Positions 7,421 to 15,159 of a stretch of DNA of 64,000 bases are shown piece after piece. A model generated the notes under the pieces. That model worked only from the letters and a program-made list of their open reading frames with translations. It made no database searches and was not told where the DNA came from. A program made the translations under genes and the position numbers. The DNA lies in the NCBI GenBank assembly GCA_020621985.1, contig JAHRYS010000004.1, positions 1-64,000 of the forward strand. Direction: 5' to 3'. The DNA is from Candidatus Ferrigenium altingense. GTDB lineage: Bacteria; Pseudomonadota; Gammaproteobacteria; Burkholderiales; Gallionellaceae. The first letter of the stretch is position 1; each line of letters begins with the position of its first letter.

Positions 7421-7582
7421 GTTTGTTACTCCTTTTGTGTTGTCTGCAAACCGCACCGGACTGCGCAGTTTTAATCAGATATATCTATTTTACATAATAC
7501 AGATAAACAGTCAAGAACAATCTAATAATCAACGAGTTAGTACACCCTAATAAGACGATAAAAATTGAGGAAATATCACGTT
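7421..7582 (-). repeat. Duplicated promoter-leader, copy B
   Basis: This is the counterpart of 3432-3596: upstream block AACGTGATATTTCCTCA at 7566-7582, promoter boxes, leader hairpin AAACTGC/GCGGTTT and the identical start region. Similarity covers most of the non-coding interval and stops at the coding sequence, so selection or recent copying acted on the control region alone. Confidence 0.75.
7487..7514 (-). promoter_or_regulatory. Promoter B for the mobilization operon
   Basis: On the minus strand, -35 TTGACT (7509-7514) and -10 TAAAAT (7487-7492) have a 16-bp spacer, matching promoter A box for box. Confidence 0.7.
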
Positions 7583-7716
7583 TTTTATCGTGAAAAATAA
7601 TGAAAAATAATTAGGATTATTTGCGTTTGCCGGGTGGTATCTGTGGTGGTATCGGCAAAAAATGATGCGCGGTTTGGGGTAATCAATCACTCCCAGCCGG
7701 GGGCTGGCTTAAGAGT

Positions 7717-7801
7717 CCCGGCCATCGAGCCGGTATGGATATTAAAAAGGGTTGGACTTGCCAGGGTTGGTTTAAGGTGTTCGCTTTTCTTTGCCCGTTC
7801 C
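7717..7801 (-). repeat. Inverted copy of the left-end two-block repeat
   Basis: Reverse complements of the blocks at 439-465 and 492-509 lie at 7775-7801 and 7717-7734, in the same relative order and with a longer gap (40 versus 26 bases). Two copies in opposite orientation within one element suggest a shared function, such as a priming hairpin or terminator, or an old duplication. Confidence 0.6.
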
Positions 7802-7880
7802 AGCCGTTGCTTTTAACCCCGTTATGATTTCAATATGTAATCAAAATATGGTTTTTTTCATGCATTCAAAAACAGGTTTA

Positions 7881-7902
7881 CCGTCCCCTGTGAGGGGGAC
7901 GG
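7881..7902. other. Hairpin in the oriV region
   Basis: CCGTCCCCT and AGGGGGACGG flank a 3-base loop and pair with a single bulged G. The hairpin sits 73 bp from the iterons. IncQ origins contain single-strand initiation hairpins near the iterons; this is a candidate by position only. Confidence 0.4.
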
Positions 7903-7974
7903 ATAGATAATAATAGATCGATTTCTGAAACCGACCGGAAAAGCGCGCCGGTGCTTGATGTCAGGTTTTTGACC

Positions 7975-8054
7975 GGATACCGATATTCCCGATTTCGGAT
8001 ACCGATATTCCCTCGCCGGATACCGATATTCCCTCGCCGGATACCGATATTCCC
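7975..8054 (-). repeat. Four RepC-type iterons
   Basis: GGATACCGATATTCCC occurs four times at 7975, 7997, 8018 and 8039. The last spacers are identical (TCGCC), so the period is 22, 21 and 21 bp, close to the helical double turn used by iteron initiators. They end 3 bp from the repC stop codon. RepC homologs bind such arrays to open the origin. Confidence 0.85.
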
Positions 8055-8057
8055 TTT

Positions 8058-8867
8058 TTATGGCCGACCGATTTTGAATTTATCGAAGGTTTCGATGATA
8101 GGCCAGCCAAGTCCAGCAAGCTCTCGCAATGCAGCACGGATTGCGGAACGGCGCTTCTTTGTTGTTGTGACGATGGCGGAAGCGACTGGATAGGCGTAAG
8201 CAACAAGGGTATCAAGCGTTATATATCTACTCTCGCCCGGCCTCATATAACCGCAAAGGCGCTGGTGGATTATCCGTGTCGCCCCAGACTTAATAGCCCG
8301 CACTTCGTGCATGTTAATACCGATATAATCGCTGTTATTGATTGCGGTTGCTATCATCGGATTGAGTGTGACGTATAAGCCAGCATCGTCGGACTCATAC
8401 TCGCTTAGCAAGCGGTGGCCGGTGTCTTTCCTTTTAAGGTAAATGATAGACACTGCAAATAACCGCATTAAACAGGTCTTCAGCGCCTTGATTTGCTTCC
8501 CGCCACCTACAAGGTCCACTTCGTCGAAAAAAGTCCTGTAAGAGCATTTAACGACGATGGCTTTTTGCTTGGCAGCTTCGCCGGTTGCTTTTAGTTTTTC
8601 ACGAGCAATCTGCCCGACTTGCGTTACCGGGTTCGGCTCAAGGTCGATCAATCCGGTTTCGGCACGACCTGCAAGACTTGTTAGGCCTTGCAGTACAAGA
8701 AGATCGTCGTCTCCCAGTTGGTCAGGCCCCCAGAACCAATAAATATCATCGTCGAGTTGGTATTTAATATCTAGCTTCGGGCGTTTACCTTTTTGCACCG
8801 ACGAGAATAGCCCTGGTGCGAGACAGTGAACCGGGTCGAGCTTTGCTATTTGCTTATGCTTTGTCAT
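8058..8867 (-). CDS. repC: IncQ-type replication initiator RepC
   Basis: The protein has 269 residues. Conserved stretches shared with RepC of RSF1010 include DPVHCLAPGLF near the start, KLDIKYQ, LLSEYESDDAGLYVTLNPMIA, and HQRLCGYM with a C-terminal LVALGW-like end (LAGLGWPIIE). RepC binds iterons and starts strand opening. The start at 8867 is chosen for a GAGGTG site and for the family N-terminus; it overlaps repA by 14 bases, as in IncQ operons. The iterons follow directly after its stop. Confidence 0.9.
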   Translation of the reverse strand: MTKHKQIAKLDPVHCLAPGLFSSVQKGKRPKLDIKYQLDDDIYWFWGPDQLGDDDLLVLQGLTSLAGRAETGLIDLEPNPVTQVGQIAREKLKATGEAAKQKAIVVKCSYRTFFDEVDLVGGGKQIKALKTCLMRLFAVSIIYLKRKDTGHRLLSEYESDDAGLYVTLNPMIATAINNSDYIGINMHEVRAIKSGATRIIHQRLCGYMRPGESRYITLDTLVAYAYPVASAIVTTTKKRRSAIRAALRELAGLGWPIIETFDKFKIGRP

Positions 8868-9786
8868 GTTGCACCTCTTTCTTGGCGGCACGTTTTGGTT
8901 TTGCATCATCAAAATCAACTGGCAGTAAAACCCCACCGTCGCCACGCTTGAACCAGCAATCTTTGATCGGTGGGCCGTAATTCTGCTTGCTGATATTGAA
9001 GCGCAGATAATTACGGCGGTCGTCGTTCTGGATACTGGATTTCTTGGCCTCGTCTTCACTCATGCCAGCGACAAATGAGAGCCAGCGAGCATTGTCAACA
9101 AAAACACTACTGCCGCGAGCGGCCTGCTGTAAGTCAGTCATTCCGTTCATGGCTGCCGATTTGTTGACGTGGTGCAAATAAAGAATAGATGCGCCTGTTC
9201 TAGTAGCGATGCCCTCCATCTTGCTCATGATGGCTTTCGCGTCTGCTCCGTCATTTTCATTTAGTCCGTGAAACCGAGTGAGAGTGTCCATGACTAACAG
9301 CACCGCCCCGGTTGCCGCTTCTTCGATGGTGTCTTGCCATTCATCCGACATTAAATCAACGCCGTGGCCGACGCATGGACTGACGCGCAGATTTTCTTTC
9401 AATATCTGGCGAACCTCAGGATTGAAGTGGCGCGACATCTTGAAAAACCGGTGATGCAATGACTCGTCCGGGTCTTCGGCGGCGAGAATTGCAACCCGTC
9501 CATGCTTGCCAATATCAATGCCGAGCAAGTTTGCCTCGGGGCATGCAACACCCATTGCGGCCTGAATAATAATCGTTGATTTACCTAGTCCGCCCTGACT
9601 AACAAGGCCTCCAACGGTTCCTGTAAGGTATCCCGGCAAGATGAATTCAAGCGGGGCAGGCTCTTTGTTGAAATAATCATCGAGATTAGCCCACGGTAGC
9701 TGCTTGCGTTTCGGCGGTTCTGTGGCATCCGGCCCGGCATCAGCCTTGATCTGGTGATCGCCTAGTTTCTTTGTTTTGGAACTCAT
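8854..9786 (-). CDS. repA: IncQ-type hexameric replicative helicase RepA
   Basis: The protein has 310 residues. RecA-fold ATPase features are Walker A SQGGLGKST (63-71), LAAEDPDESLHHR (Walker A' region), Walker B LLVMDTLTRFH and the LHHVNKSA and ARGSSVFVDNARW motifs. All align in order with RepA of RSF1010, the ring helicase that unwinds at oriV. The start ATG overlaps the stop of the upstream gene (ATGA) and the end overlaps repC, so the three genes form one operon. IncQ replicons also need a RepB primase, which I do not find. Confidence 0.92.
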   Translation of the reverse strand: MSSKTKKLGDHQIKADAGPDATEPPKRKQLPWANLDDYFNKEPAPLEFILPGYLTGTVGGLVSQGGLGKSTIIIQAAMGVACPEANLLGIDIGKHGRVAILAAEDPDESLHHRFFKMSRHFNPEVRQILKENLRVSPCVGHGVDLMSDEWQDTIEEAATGAVLLVMDTLTRFHGLNENDGADAKAIMSKMEGIATRTGASILYLHHVNKSAAMNGMTDLQQAARGSSVFVDNARWLSFVAGMSEDEAKKSSIQNDDRRNYLRFNISKQNYGPPIKDCWFKRGDGGVLLPVDFDDAKPKRAAKKEVQHDKA

Positions 9787-10106
9787 GCTGCACCCCTTGC
9801 GCGCAGTTGGGGAACAGTGATGCCCAGGCGGTCAGCTTTTGCTTTCTCACCAGCCGATGGCCTGCCAGTCTTAATTACCTTTTGTGGTTTTGTTTGGATG
9901 ATCGGAAGACCGGCAATCCACCGCGTTACTTCGTCTGGCGTATATAGAAAACAACCGGCAATTTGACGATATGGAACACCGCCCAGGCAACCGTTTTTGC
10001 GGTCGTCAACCATCCGGCTGCGGCAAAAAGGCAAAGGTGTCCCGGCGTTATTGAAGTGTGCTACAAGTTGTAAGTCAGTGAGATAAAGCGGATGTGCTGT
10101 TTGCAT
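9783..10106 (-). CDS. Small DNA-binding-like protein, first gene of the rep operon
   Basis: The protein is about 107 residues from ATG 10106 (another ATG lies 12 bases upstream). The first 70 residues (LYLTDLQLVAHFN... PYRQIAGCFLYTPDEVTRWIAGLPI) resemble an AlpA/excisionase-like winged helix with a recognition segment and a final TPDEV...W. The tail is basic (TGRPSAGEKAKADRLG). In IncQ plasmids the gene before repA encodes the autorepressor F; the same position and the operator-like repeat at 10143-10167 suggest a similar job. An excisionase is the alternative. Confidence 0.6.
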   Translation of the reverse strand: MQTAHPLYLTDLQLVAHFNNAGTPLPFCRSRMVDDRKNGCLGGVPYRQIAGCFLYTPDEVTRWIAGLPIIQTKPQKVIKTGRPSAGEKAKADRLGITVPQLRARGAA

Positions 10107-10142
10107 GATTGACCCCATTTTTGATGAGGTCGGTGCCTGTGA

Positions 10143-10167
10143 GATATGTGCCGACTTTTCACATATC
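10143..10167. promoter_or_regulatory. Inverted repeat, candidate rep operator
   Basis: GATATGTG (10143-10150) and CACATATC (10160-10167) form a perfect 8-bp inverted repeat with a 9-bp gap. It lies between the promoter at 10296-10324 and the first rep gene, in the leader of the rep operon. Confidence 0.45.
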
Positions 10168-10295
10168 CCCGAGTTTGCCAGGGGCCACCACTCGCGGTGC
10201 TCGATGCTGCGGGCATCTATTGAAACCGTTTGTTTGTCTCGATGACAACCGCAACGGCGGCGGGGGTGCAGTACGAAGTTTTCGCCTGCGCATCA

Positions 10296-10324
10296 ATTAT
10301 AATCGAAAGTCTACAATAATGCAA
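10296..10324 (-). promoter_or_regulatory. Promoter for the rep operon
   Basis: On the minus strand, -35 TTGCAT (10319-10324) and a consensus -10 TATAAT (10296-10301) are separated by 17 bp. It begins right at the 3' end of the integrase gene and is the only strong promoter seen before the rep genes. Confidence 0.65.
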
Positions 10325-10330
10325 TACAGT

Positions 10331-11398
10331 CTATTTTTGTTTTGCAAGTTGCATTCTTTGAAGTCCGGCATGAAGGCTAACAGCATCCGGGTGGTAATAC
10401 CGCGCGGCCATGGCCGGGGATGTCCACCCCATAAATTTTGTCAGCTCTGCTTGCTGATAAAAAGGAGCCAACCTCGAAGCGGCTTCGTGTCTGGTGATGT
10501 GAAAGCATCCGCCGTCGATGCCGACTGTTTTGCAAGCTGCGGTAAATGCTCTGGACAAGCCGTCAGCACTAGCCTTGCCTGCTGTTTGAAAGATAAGAGT
10601 ATTACTGTTTATCGCCTGCGGTAGTGAACTTAAAATCTGGATGGCGCGGGGTGATAGCGGCACAATCCGCTTTTTGCGTTGGCCTGTTCTTGTCCTTGTG
10701 TCTTTGCCGAGAACTTCAATAATTTGCTGTGTTTTGTCGATGTCACGCCATGCAGCGCGCATGATTTCATCTTGTCTCATTCCGGTTTCTATGGCGAACT
10801 CCACAATGATCGGATACTGCTTATTTCTGCGTTTTGAAAGCTCGTTTAGTAAGTCTGGCAGCTTGTCGCCAATACGAATATCTCTTGATTGAGAACCTCC
10901 GGGCTTGCTGATTTGTTTGGTCGGGTTTTGGATTTGATAACCCCAATCCTTGCGGGCTGACTCAAACACATTTGAGATCACAATGATTTCATGTTTGATC
11001 GTTTGTTCTGATACCGGGCCACCGCGCTTGCTTATATCTTTCCTGCGTTTTGCTATGTAATTTGCAAAATCAACAGGCAGGCATTTTGAAAGAGGGCGGT
11101 TAGCTAACGGATGGGCAAGCCATTTGTTGAGCCGTGTGATTTCTTGTGATGCACCCAATTTCTTAACAGACACTTCAGAAATATAGCGCTGAATCAGCCC
11201 GGCAAGGGGGGTAGAATCGATTATTCGCTGGTCTGAGTGCTGAGCACGCTTCAAATCTGATTCAAGCGCCTGTGCCCAGTCTTTTGCCTGCCGTTCAGTC
11301 TCAAATGATTGGTTCTCCCGATGGAGTTCACCTGTCGCTCTGTTTTTGGTTGCAACTTCCGCCCGCCATGAATCGCCACGCTGTTTTATTCTTGCCAT
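10331..11398 (-). CDS. int: Tyrosine recombinase (site-specific integrase)
   Basis: The protein has 355 residues. The start at 11398 has AGGAG 8 bases upstream; the longer frame to 11440 lacks a site. The N-terminus has the arm-binding look (RIKQRGDSWRAEVATKNRATGE), and the SAM-like core domain includes HEIIVISNVFESARKDWGY. Catalytic boxes are ETGMRQDEI (Arg), KKRIVPLS (Lys), HITRHEAASR (His-x-x-Arg) and MGWTSPAMAARYYHP (nucleophile Tyr; Trp where many have His). It sits next to the right end with paired arm repeats just upstream, so it is the element's own integrase acting at tRNA-Leu. Confidence 0.93.
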   Translation of the reverse strand: MARIKQRGDSWRAEVATKNRATGELHRENQSFETERQAKDWAQALESDLKRAQHSDQRIIDSTPLAGLIQRYISEVSVKKLGASQEITRLNKWLAHPLANRPLSKCLPVDFANYIAKRRKDISKRGGPVSEQTIKHEIIVISNVFESARKDWGYQIQNPTKQISKPGGSQSRDIRIGDKLPDLLNELSKRRNKQYPIIVEFAIETGMRQDEIMRAAWRDIDKTQQIIEVLGKDTRTRTGQRKKRIVPLSPRAIQILSSLPQAINSNTLIFQTAGKASADGLSRAFTAACKTVGIDGGCFHITRHEAASRLAPFYQQAELTKFMGWTSPAMAARYYHPDAVSLHAGLQRMQLAKQK

Positions 11399-11410
11399 GT
11401 TTTTTCTCCT

Positions 11411-11431
11411 CAAGTACGCCAAAAGTACGCC
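11411..11431 (+). repeat. Right arm-type integrase binding repeats
   Basis: This is an exact copy of 383-403 with two AAGTACGCC units, located between the integrase start and the right crossover core. The repeats are in the same orientation as at the left end. Confidence 0.6.
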
Positions 11432-11486
11432 TAAACGCAACGGAGTTAATTCTAAACCCTTATTCTATATGGTGCAAGCGGTTATT

Positions 11487-11553
11487 ACACAACGGACTTA
11501 AAATCCGTCGGCTTGAAAAGGCCGTACCGGTTCAATTCCGGTCCCGGGCACCA
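11487..11553 (+). pseudogene. 3' half of the original host tRNA-Leu (attR)
   Basis: It starts with the 23-bp core (11487-11509), then a variable arm CGGCTT/AGGCCG with a GAAA loop, a T-arm ACCGG/CCGGT, the acceptor strand CCCGGGC and ACCA. There is no D-arm or 5' acceptor strand. Its acceptor strand pairs perfectly with the 5' strand at 206-212, better than the half now attached there, so it is the displaced host half. Confidence 0.85.
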
Positions 11554-11603
11554 GAGGCGACTCTCAGGCAACAGACTTCCTTGCTGGCCATAGCCAAACT
11601 ACC

Positions 11604-14066
11604 CTATTCGAGCACCGGTTTTGCGCCCCAGATTTTTTCGGCATACTCGCCGATCGCGCGGTCGCTGGAAAATTTTCCCATGCCGGCAACATTGAAGATG
11701 GCGTGATGCGTCCATTGTTGCTGGTCGCGGTATAGCGCTTCCACCCGCTCCTGCGCGGCAACATAGGCGGCATAGTCGGCCAGCAGCAGGTAATGGTCTC
11801 CGCCGTGGGTGAGGTTGTTGACGATGGGCTGGAAGCGGTCGGTTTGTTCGGGCGAGAAGTAACCCGTGGCGATCATGTCCAGCGTCCGTTTCAGTTCGGC
11901 ATTGGCGTGGTAATAGTCCCACGGGTTGTACCCCGAGCCTTTCAATGCGGCGACTTCCCGCGCGTCAAGCCCGAAGATGAAGATGTTGTCCTTGCCCACT
12001 TCCTCCATGATTTCAATGTTGGCTCCGTCGAGCGTACCGATGGTCAGTGCGCCGTTGAGGGCGAGTTTCATGTTGCCGGTGCCGGATGCCTCGGTGCCCG
12101 CCGTGGAGATTTGTTGCGACAGGTCTGCTGCGGGAATGATGATGCTGGCGGTGGATACATCGTAATTCGGGATGAATACCAGTTTCAGCAAACCGCGCAC
12201 GGACGGATCGTTGTTGACGATATCCGCCACGCTATTGGCGAGCTTGATGATGAGCTTGGCGGTAGCGTAGCCGGGCGCCGCCTTGCCGGCAATGATCACG
12301 GTACGCGGCACGACATCAATCGAGGGGTTGGCGCGGATGCGGTTATACAGCGTGACGACATGGAGCAGGTTGAGCAGCTGGCGCTTGTATTCGTGGATAC
12401 GCTTGACCTGCACATCGAACAGGCTGTCCGGGTTGATCTCGAGAGCCAATTTGTCCATTACCAGTTCAGCCAGGCGCTCCTTGTTGGCGCGTTTCACGGC
12501 GCGGAATTCGGCCTGGAAGGAGTGGTCGTCGGCCAGCTTGGATAACTGCCGCAGTTGCGACAGATCGGTGACCCACTCCTTGCCGATACGGCTGGTGATC
12601 AGGCTGGCCAGTCCCGGGTTGGCCTGATTCAGCCACAGGCGCGGAGTGATGCCGTTGGTGATATTGGTGAGTTTGCACGGGAAATAGCGGTCGAAGTCGG
12701 CAAAGATGGTGGTTTTCATCAATTCGGAATGAAGCCGCGCCACGCCGTTGACATGATGGCTGCCGACGATCGCCAGATACGCCATGCGTACGCGGCGGCC
12801 ATGCGTTTCGTCGATGATGGACATGCGTTTGATCAGTTCGTTGTCGCCGGGAAAGCAATGCATCACGCCTTTGAGGAAGCGCTGGTTGATTTCGTAAATG
12901 ATTTGCAAGTGGCGCGGCAGCACCGACTCAAACAGGGACACTGTCCAGGTTTCCAGCGCTTCCGGCATCAGCGTGTGGTTGGTATAGGAAAAAGTGCGGG
13001 TGGTGATATCCCAGGCGTGCTCCCATTCCAGATGGTGAATATCCAGCAACAGGCGCATCAGTTCGGGGATCGCGATGGAAGGGTGGGTGTCGTTGAGCTG
13101 GATCGCCACCTTGTCCGGTAGCTCGTCGAAGGTTTCATGGTGTTTGCGGAAGCGGTAGAGAATATCCTGCAGCGAAGCGCTGACGAAGAAATACTGCTGT
13201 TTGAGGCGCAGTTCCTTGCCCATGTCGGTGGTGTCGTCGGGGTAGAGCACCTTGGACAGGTTTTCCGATTCGTTCTTGTCTTCCACCGCCTTGATGTAGT
13301 TGCCCTCATTGAAATACTTGAGGTCGAAATCGCGCGAAGCCTTGGCCGACCACAGGCGCATGTTGTTGACGGTGTCGAGGCCATAGCCCGGAACCGGCGT
13401 GTCATAGGCCATCGCCATGACATCTTCCGTGTCTATCCAGTGGTGGTGCGGAGTACCGCCTTCATCGCAGTATTGCACCACATGGCCGTGAAATTTCACC
13501 GGGTAGAGCACTTCGGGGCGCGAAAATTCCCACGGATTACCATAACGCAGCCAGTTATCCGGATGCTCCACCTGCCAGCCGTCTTCGATTTTCTGGTTGA
13601 ACATGCCGTATTCGTAGCGGATACCCATACCGTAGCCGGGCAGGCCGATGGTCGCCATGGAATCGAGGAAACAGGCCGCCAGCCTTCCCAGCCCGCCATT
13701 GCCGAGCGCGGCATCGAATTCCAGTTCCGTAACCTTGTCCAGATCGATGCCGGCCTCGATGCAAGCCTGGCGAACTTCATCGAGAAAGCCGACATTGAGC
13801 ACGCTGTTCATCAGGCTGCGCCCGATGAGAAATTCCATGGAAAAGTAATACACCCGCTTCGCGTCGTTGTGGTAGTAGCGGCGCATGGTTTCCATCCAGC
13901 GCTCGATCAGGCGTTCGCGCACGACTTCGGCGAGGGCGAAAAACCAGTCACGGTGGGTGGCGGTGATCGTATCCTTGCCGACGGAAAAAATGAGGTGATT
14001 GTTCATGGACTGCTTAACCGAACTCAGATTGAGGTTGAGCGGTTTGTGCTGATGGTCATTTGGCAT
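11604..14066 (-). CDS. glgP: Glycogen phosphorylase (GT35, classic type)
   Basis: It releases glucose-1-phosphate from glycogen chain ends using pyridoxal phosphate. The protein has 820 residues from the ATG at 14066, picked for a GGGAGG site 6 bases upstream (a longer frame to 14198 lacks one). Features are MEFLIGRSLMNSV near the start, NDTHPSIAIPELMR, the VKRIHEYKRQLLN block and the cofactor lysine in EASGTGNMKLALNGALTIGTLDGANIE. It runs opposite to gnd and lies at the head of a glycogen and pentose-phosphate region. A second phosphorylase of another subfamily is at 18682. Confidence 0.96.
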   Translation of the reverse strand: MPNDHQHKPLNLNLSSVKQSMNNHLIFSVGKDTITATHRDWFFALAEVVRERLIERWMETMRRYYHNDAKRVYYFSMEFLIGRSLMNSVLNVGFLDEVRQACIEAGIDLDKVTELEFDAALGNGGLGRLAACFLDSMATIGLPGYGMGIRYEYGMFNQKIEDGWQVEHPDNWLRYGNPWEFSRPEVLYPVKFHGHVVQYCDEGGTPHHHWIDTEDVMAMAYDTPVPGYGLDTVNNMRLWSAKASRDFDLKYFNEGNYIKAVEDKNESENLSKVLYPDDTTDMGKELRLKQQYFFVSASLQDILYRFRKHHETFDELPDKVAIQLNDTHPSIAIPELMRLLLDIHHLEWEHAWDITTRTFSYTNHTLMPEALETWTVSLFESVLPRHLQIIYEINQRFLKGVMHCFPGDNELIKRMSIIDETHGRRVRMAYLAIVGSHHVNGVARLHSELMKTTIFADFDRYFPCKLTNITNGITPRLWLNQANPGLASLITSRIGKEWVTDLSQLRQLSKLADDHSFQAEFRAVKRANKERLAELVMDKLALEINPDSLFDVQVKRIHEYKRQLLNLLHVVTLYNRIRANPSIDVVPRTVIIAGKAAPGYATAKLIIKLANSVADIVNNDPSVRGLLKLVFIPNYDVSTASIIIPAADLSQQISTAGTEASGTGNMKLALNGALTIGTLDGANIEIMEEVGKDNIFIFGLDAREVAALKGSGYNPWDYYHANAELKRTLDMIATGYFSPEQTDRFQPIVNNLTHGGDHYLLLADYAAYVAAQERVEALYRDQQQWTHHAIFNVAGMGKFSSDRAIGEYAEKIWGAKPVLE

Positions 14067-14238
14067 CTTGTCCTCCCGGACTGCAATCGCTGCGGAGTTT
14101 TCATTTTCCCCCTGTTGCAGCCTCAGGTAAATCATCTTTTTTTCCGCATATCGAGGTGTATCATTATCATGAGATGCGTGTAATTTTGCGGCTGACATGA
14201 GCCGGCTGTGCGGCTTGAATCATTTCTTCGGGGGACTT

Positions 14239-15159
14239 ATGCGGCTGGCGATGATCGGATTGGGCAAGATGGGCGGCAACATGGTGCGCAGGCTGCGCCG
14301 TGGCGGGATTGAGGTGGTCGGTTACGACCGGTCGGCGGAAACGGTCGCGCAGCTTGCCGCAGAGGAAGGGATGCTGGCTGCCGCTTCGGTGGCCGACGCG
14401 GTGGCTCAATTGTCCGGCCCGCGCGTGGTGTGGCTGATGCTGCCAAGCGGGGAAATAACCGAGCAGCAGATTCGCGCGCTTGCGCCGCTGCTGGCTCAGG
14501 GCGACATCATCGTGGACGGCGGCAATTCCAATTACCACGACAGCCAGCGGTGCGGTGCTTGGCTGGCGGAGCAGGGCATCGGCTTCATGGATTCCGGCAC
14601 CTCCGGCGGCGTGTGGGGGCTGGAGAACGGTTATTGCCTGATGGTCGGGGCGACCCCCGAAGTGGCCAGAATAATGGCCCCCATCCTGCAAGCCCTAGCG
14701 CCCGCTGCGGATCGCGGCTGGGCGCATGTCGGGCCGGTCGGCGCGGGGCACTTCACCAAAATGATCCACAACGGCATCGAGTACGGCATGATGCAGTCCT
14801 TCGCCGAAGGGCTGGAACTGCTGCGCGGCAAGCAGGAATTCGCGCTCGACCTGGCGCAAATCACCGAGCTGTGGCGGCATGGTTCGGTGGTGCGCAGCTG
14901 GCTGCTCGACCTCACCGCGGAGGCGCTGAAGCATGACCAGGAATTAACAGCAATTGCACCTTATGTGCCGGATTCCGGCGAGGGCCGCTGGACGGCGGTG
15001 GAGGCCATCGACCAGGGCGTCGCCGCACCGGTGCTGACGCTGGCGTTGCAGATGCGCTTTGCCAGCCAGAACGAGACCGGCTACGGCTACCGCCTGTTAT
15101 CCACCATGCGCAATGCCTTCGGCGGCCACGCGGTTAAACACGCGGGTGGGGAAAAATGA
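14239..15159 (+). CDS. gnd: 6-phosphogluconate dehydrogenase, decarboxylating (short type)
   Basis: It converts 6-phosphogluconate to ribulose-5-phosphate. At 306 residues it belongs to the short GntZ/YqeC-like class rather than the 470-residue class; that class tends to prefer NAD. The N-terminal Rossmann motif is MIGLGKMGGNMVRRL, followed by the substrate loop DGGNSNYHDSQR, SGTSGGVWGLENGY and the catalytic lysine in HFTKMIHNGIEYGMMQ. The start at 14239 has GGGGGAC upstream. The stop overlaps zwf as ATGA. Confidence 0.94.
   Translation: MRLAMIGLGKMGGNMVRRLRRGGIEVVGYDRSAETVAQLAAEEGMLAAASVADAVAQLSGPRVVWLMLPSGEITEQQIRALAPLLAQGDIIVDGGNSNYHDSQRCGAWLAEQGIGFMDSGTSGGVWGLENGYCLMVGATPEVARIMAPILQALAPAADRGWAHVGPVGAGHFTKMIHNGIEYGMMQSFAEGLELLRGKQEFALDLAQITELWRHGSVVRSWLLDLTAEALKHDQELTAIAPYVPDSGEGRWTAVEAIDQGVAAPVLTLALQMRFASQNETGYGYRLLSTMRNAFGGHAVKHAGGEK

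Larger units (their letters stand above)
7583..8057. other. Putative vegetative origin region (oriV)
   Basis: This non-coding stretch of about 475 bp lies between the mobilization promoter and repC. It holds an AT-rich part (7583-7620 and 7810-7870), an inverted copy of the left-end two-block repeat (7717-7801), a hairpin CCGTCCCCT/AGGGGGACGG (7881-7902) and four iterons (7975-8054). In IncQ plasmids oriV combines iterons, an AT-rich segment and hairpin priming sites, so this region is the natural candidate. No gene is visible in it. Confidence 0.6.
228..11509. mobile_element. Integrative mobilizable element with IncQ-like replicon, inserted in tRNA-Leu
   Basis: The element is bounded by the 23-bp direct repeat in tRNA-Leu and has a tyrosine integrase next to the right end. 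Inside are RepA and RepC homologs of IncQ plasmids with iterons, a MobC/relaxase/coupling-protein block and a DotA/TraY-type protein. All genes run on the minus strand and the DNA is visibly more AT-rich than the flanking chromosome. Only one type IV secretion channel component is present, so self-transfer looks impossible and mobilization by a helper is inferred. The boundaries are direct observations; the transfer mode is inference. Confidence 0.85.

Noticed and set aside
7975..8054. Possible CRISPR array
   Set aside because: The repeats are 16 bp with 5-6 bp gaps, no variable spacers and no cas genes; they fit plasmid iterons next to repC.
7961..8215. Small minus-strand protein through the iterons
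   Set aside because: It is only open because the iterons repeat in frame (GEGISVS units) and it overlaps repC in another frame.
11487..11553. Second functional tRNA-Leu
   Set aside because: The D-arm and 5' acceptor strand are absent; only the 3' half is present.
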